A stretch of 64,000 nucleotides of DNA, taken from the NCBI RefSeq assembly GCF_014694315.1, contig NZ_JAAOXD010000004.1:62001-126000 (forward strand), in the 5' to 3' direction. A program made the translations under genes and the position numbers. The DNA comes from Arthrobacter ipis (GTDB taxonomy: Bacteria > Actinomycetota > Actinomycetes > Actinomycetales > Micrococcaceae). Each line of letters begins with the position of its first letter. Positions within the stretch are counted from its first letter, which is position 1. Shown here piece by piece: positions 61,409-64,000 of this stretch. Below the pieces are notes generated by a model that saw only the letters and a program-made list of their open reading frames with translations, was not told the origin of the DNA and searched no databases.

Positions 61409-61501
61409 ATTTTCACCACAGACATTAGAAGTTGAGCAGAAATCCCAAGGGACCAAGAGTATCTTGCAATGTGGCCCGGGTCACTTCCATGATCAAGCCT
61501 C

Positions 61502-62611
61502 ATGACCACTGATCAGATCCTGGCGGCAGCCGAAACCGCGCACCCCGTCCTTCGGGGAGCGGTCTCCGGCCTGCCGTCCTACGTCCCGGGCCGGCGCAGC
61601 GCCGGCGCGGACATCGCGGCACTCGCCAGCAATGAAAGCCACTACGAACCCCTGCCCGCGGCCGCCGCTGCGGTGGCACAAGCGGCCGGCAGGATGAACC
61701 GCTACCCGGACATGGCCGCCGTCGAGCTCCGCGAACGGATCGCCAGGCACTTCGGCGTCAGTGCCGGGGAAGTCGCGGTGGGACCCGGCAGCGTCGGCGT
61801 CCTCCAGCAGATCATCACCGGGATCTGCGACGCCGGAGATGAAGTGATTTTCGCGTGGCGGAGCTTCGAGGCCTACCCCATCCTGGTGGAGCTGGCAGGT
61901 GCCCGGCCCGTCCGCATCCCGCTGGACGACGCCGAGGGCCACGACCTCGACGCCATGGCCGCCGCCGTCACAGAACGGACCAAGGTGATCCTGCTGTGCA
62001 CCCCCAACAACCCGACGGGCGTCCCCATCAGCCATGAACGCCTCGAGGCGTTCCTCCGCTCCGTCCGCTCCGACATCCTCGTGGTGATCGACGAAGCCTA
62101 CGTGGAATACGCCGAGGCGGGCAGCGGGCCCGACTCCCTGGCGCTCTACCGCGAGTACCCGAACGTCTGCGTCCTGCGCACGTTCTCCAAGGCCTACGGG
62201 CTGGCCGGCCTGCGCGTGGGGTACGCCGTGGCCGCGGCGGAGATCGCGGAGGGACTGCGCCGGACCGCCATTCCCTTTTCGGTGACCGCCCTGGCCCAGA
62301 AGGCTGCCATCGCTTCGCTGGACGCGGACGACGAGATGCAGGCGAGGGTCGCCGTCGTCAAGGAAGAGCGCTCGCGGCTGGCCGCACGGCTGGAGGCCCA
62401 AGGATGGAAGCTGCAGCCAAGCCAAGGCAACTTCCTGTGGATCCGGGCAGGCGATGACCTCACGGCGAGGCTCGTGGCCGCATTCGACCAGGCGGACATC
62501 ATGGTTCGCGCCTACCAGGGCGACGGAATCCGGATCACCGTTGCCGACCCCGCCTCCAACGACCGCGTGCTCCAGGTTTTGATCGCCGTCCCGGCAGCCC
62601 ACGCGGGCTGA
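61502..62611 (+). CDS. Class I/II aminotransferase, histidinol-phosphate transaminase family
   Basis: The 369-residue PLP-dependent aminotransferase has the HisC pattern: LASNESHYEPLPAA at the N-terminus, VGPGSVGVLQQII, the CTPNNPTGVPI motif, DEAYVEYAE, and the PLP-binding Lys230 in RTFSKAYGLAGLRVG. HisC-family members outside a his operon often act on aromatic amino acids. The context (Lrp regulator, permease, ThDP enzyme) favours catabolic transamination of an aromatic or branched amino acid, as inference. Confidence 0.88.
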   Translation: MTTDQILAAAETAHPVLRGAVSGLPSYVPGRRSAGADIAALASNESHYEPLPAAAAAVAQAAGRMNRYPDMAAVELRERIARHFGVSAGEVAVGPGSVGVLQQIITGICDAGDEVIFAWRSFEAYPILVELAGARPVRIPLDDAEGHDLDAMAAAVTERTKVILLCTPNNPTGVPISHERLEAFLRSVRSDILVVIDEAYVEYAEAGSGPDSLALYREYPNVCVLRTFSKAYGLAGLRVGYAVAAAEIAEGLRRTAIPFSVTALAQKAAIASLDADDEMQARVAVVKEERSRLAARLEAQGWKLQPSQGNFLWIRAGDDLTARLVAAFDQADIMVRAYQGDGIRITVADPASNDRVLQVLIAVPAAHAG

Positions 62612-62665
62612 AACCCCCACCCGTTCCACCTTTACCCGTTCGACAGACAACACAGAGGACTCCCC

Positions 62666-64000
62666 ATGGAACAACAGACAATGACGTCTGCCCCGGCGCT
62701 TGGCGCCGCGCTGAAACCCCGCCAGCTCACAATGATGGGACTCGGTAGCGCGATCGGCGCGGGCCTCTTCATCGGTTCGGGCGCCGGCATCCAGGCCGCC
62801 GGCCCGGCGGTGCTGATCTCCTACCTGGTGGCCGGCACCCTCATCATCCTCGTGATGTGGGCCCTTGGTGAGATGGCTGCCGCCAACCCGGACAGCGGCG
62901 CCTTCTCCGTCTACACCGCCCGGGCCTTCGGGCCCGTGGCCGGTGCCACCGTGGGCTGGCTCTGGTGGCTGCAGCTGGTGGTTGTCATCGCGGCTGAAGC
63001 GCTGGGTGCGGCAGGCCTGCTTTCCACCATCTTCCCCGCCCTGTCGGTATGGCTGATGGCCTTCGTGTTCATCGCGGTGCTCACCGCCGTGAACCTCACC
63101 CGGGTGAAGAACTTCGGCGAATTCGAGTTCTGGTTCGCGCTGCTCAAGGTGGCCGCAATCGTCGGGTTCCTCCTCATCGGCGTCGCCCTCCTGTTCGGCT
63201 GGCTGCCGGGTGTCCAGTCGCCGGGCCTGGCCAACTTCAACTTCAGCGGCGGCGGTTTCGCCCCGCACGGTTTCGCCGGGATCGCCACGGCGCTCTTCGT
63301 GGTGGCTTTCGCCTTCGGCGGCACCGAGATTGTCTCCGTGGCCGCAGCCGAAACCCAGGATCCTGCCCGGAGCGTCGGGATGGCCGTCCGCACCGTCCTC
63401 TGGCGCATCCTCATCTTCTACATCGGCGCGATCTTCATCATCGCGGCCGTGGTTCCCGTGGGGTCGGCGGGCCTGAAGAGCCCCTTCGCCGCCGTCCTGG
63501 ATGCCGCAGGCATGCCGGGCGCAGCCACCGCCATCACCTTCGTTGCCGTCGCAGCACTGCTCTCTGCCCTGAACGCCAACCTTTACGGGGCCTCCCGGAT
63601 GGCGTTCTCCCTCGCCGAGCGCGGTGAAGCGCCGCGCGTCCTCGCCGCCCTGTCCAAGTCCCGGGTCCCGGTGGTGGCAGTCCTGGCCAGCGTCTCCTTC
63701 GGCGTCGTCACGGCCGTGCTCGAGGTGGCCTTCCCGGAGAAGGTCCTTCCCCTCCTGCTGAACATCGTGGGCTCGACGTCCCTGCTGGTGTGGACTTCCG
63801 CCCTGCTCGCCCAGCTTGCACTGCGCCTCCGCGCGGACCGTGAAGGAACCTTCCTTCCGCTGCGGATGGCGGGCTTCCCCTGGCTGACGGGCCTTGGCCT
63901 GCTCATTCTGGCGGCCATCTTCACGGTGGGCTTCATCGGTGAGGATTCCCGTCCCCAGCTCCTGAGCACGTTCGCCCTAGTGGCCGTCCTGGCGGCGGGG
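62666..64000 (+). CDS. APC-family amino-acid permease (3' truncated by window edge)
   Basis: The first 445 codons of an amino-acid/polyamine/organocation permease. The substrate-binding motif in segment 1 (LGSAIGAGLFIGSGAG), the FAFGGTEIVSVAAAE stretch of segment 6 and about 12 membrane segments are visible; the frame remains open at the right edge, close to the expected C-terminus. ATG 62666 follows AGAGGA. It starts 54 bp after the aminotransferase and is probably co-transcribed, supplying that enzyme with its amino acid. Confidence 0.88.
   Translation, partial: MEQQTMTSAPALGAALKPRQLTMMGLGSAIGAGLFIGSGAGIQAAGPAVLISYLVAGTLIILVMWALGEMAAANPDSGAFSVYTARAFGPVAGATVGWLWWLQLVVVIAAEALGAAGLLSTIFPALSVWLMAFVFIAVLTAVNLTRVKNFGEFEFWFALLKVAAIVGFLLIGVALLFGWLPGVQSPGLANFNFSGGGFAPHGFAGIATALFVVAFAFGGTEIVSVAAAETQDPARSVGMAVRTVLWRILIFYIGAIFIIAAVVPVGSAGLKSPFAAVLDAAGMPGAATAITFVAVAALLSALNANLYGASRMAFSLAERGEAPRVLAALSKSRVPVVAVLASVSFGVVTAVLEVAFPEKVLPLLLNIVGSTSLLVWTSALLAQLALRLRADREGTFLPLRMAGFPWLTGLGLLILAAIFTVGFIGEDSRPQLLSTFALVAVLAAG

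Noticed and set aside
61493..63268. 591-residue minus-strand frame opposite the aminotransferase and permease
   Set aside because: It spans two clear genes and their spacer on the other strand; charged low-complexity composition typical of a shadow.
1..64000. tRNA, rRNA or riboswitch genes
   Set aside because: I looked for cloverleaf-like and conserved rRNA sequences and for known riboswitch cores and found none I could support by eye; a tRNAscan/Infernal run would settle it.

Overview
The window comes from a high-GC actinobacterial chromosome, most likely a soil Micrococcaceae member of the Arthrobacter/Pseudarthrobacter kind. This rests on GC-rich third codon positions, frequent 4-base ATGA/GTGA gene overlaps, GTG/TTG starts, the Wadjet gene order, the polyol and uronate operons, and copies of the 'GGTTTCGACA.GCTCAACCA' repeat that I recall from this group. 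It has no rRNA, tRNA, CRISPR or intact transposase that I can see.

Layout. 1-5.3 kb: the C-terminal part of a very large SF1 helicase, an alpha/beta hydrolase with a C-terminal membrane hairpin, and a small membrane-anchored DUF4230-like protein. 5.5-12.6 kb: a nucleoside/ribose block (rbsK-GNAT divergent from MFS-nucleoside hydrolase) and an amidohydrolase-MFS pair. Both control regions carry the same operator-like pattern GTTGT-N3-ACAAC. 12.6-17.1 kb: a TM2/Ltp-domain surface protein, a TetR-controlled drug-efflux MFS and three small decayed gene fragments. 17.1-23.8 kb: a gamma-glutamyl amine/ethanolamine type operon (permease, glutamine-synthetase-like ligase, C26 hydrolase, aldehyde dehydrogenase, SDR) with a divergent FadR-type regulator. 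24-29.5 kb: a secreted lipase, a secreted subtilase, a GntR/UTRA regulator, a decayed region and a second TM2/Ltp protein. 29.7-38.4 kb: a JetD fragment, then a polyol locus (xylB, SorC-type regulator, sugar ABC transporter without its ATPase, two polyol dehydrogenases).

38.4-47.2 kb is a defence/stability cassette: MazEF-like toxin-antitoxin, a complete Wadjet operon (jetA-B-C-D) and a Phd antitoxin whose VapC partner is destroyed. Two near-identical 63-base palindromic repeats bracket MazEF plus Wadjet. 47.2-56.3 kb is a complete galacturonate (Ashwell) pathway: uxaC, symporter, KDPG aldolase and KDG kinase on the minus strand, with a divergent LacI regulator, uxaA and uxaB, and LacI-type operators at both promoters. 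56.4-64 kb holds small enzymes, a ThDP enzyme, an Lrp regulator, an aminotransferase and an amino-acid permease cut by the right edge.

A recurring oddity is a set of short, diverged and sometimes chimeric fragments of gene families that also have an intact member in the window: SDR, GntR, nucleoside hydrolase, JetD and JetC. They lie in the spaces between operons and point to repeated gain, duplication and erosion at these sites.
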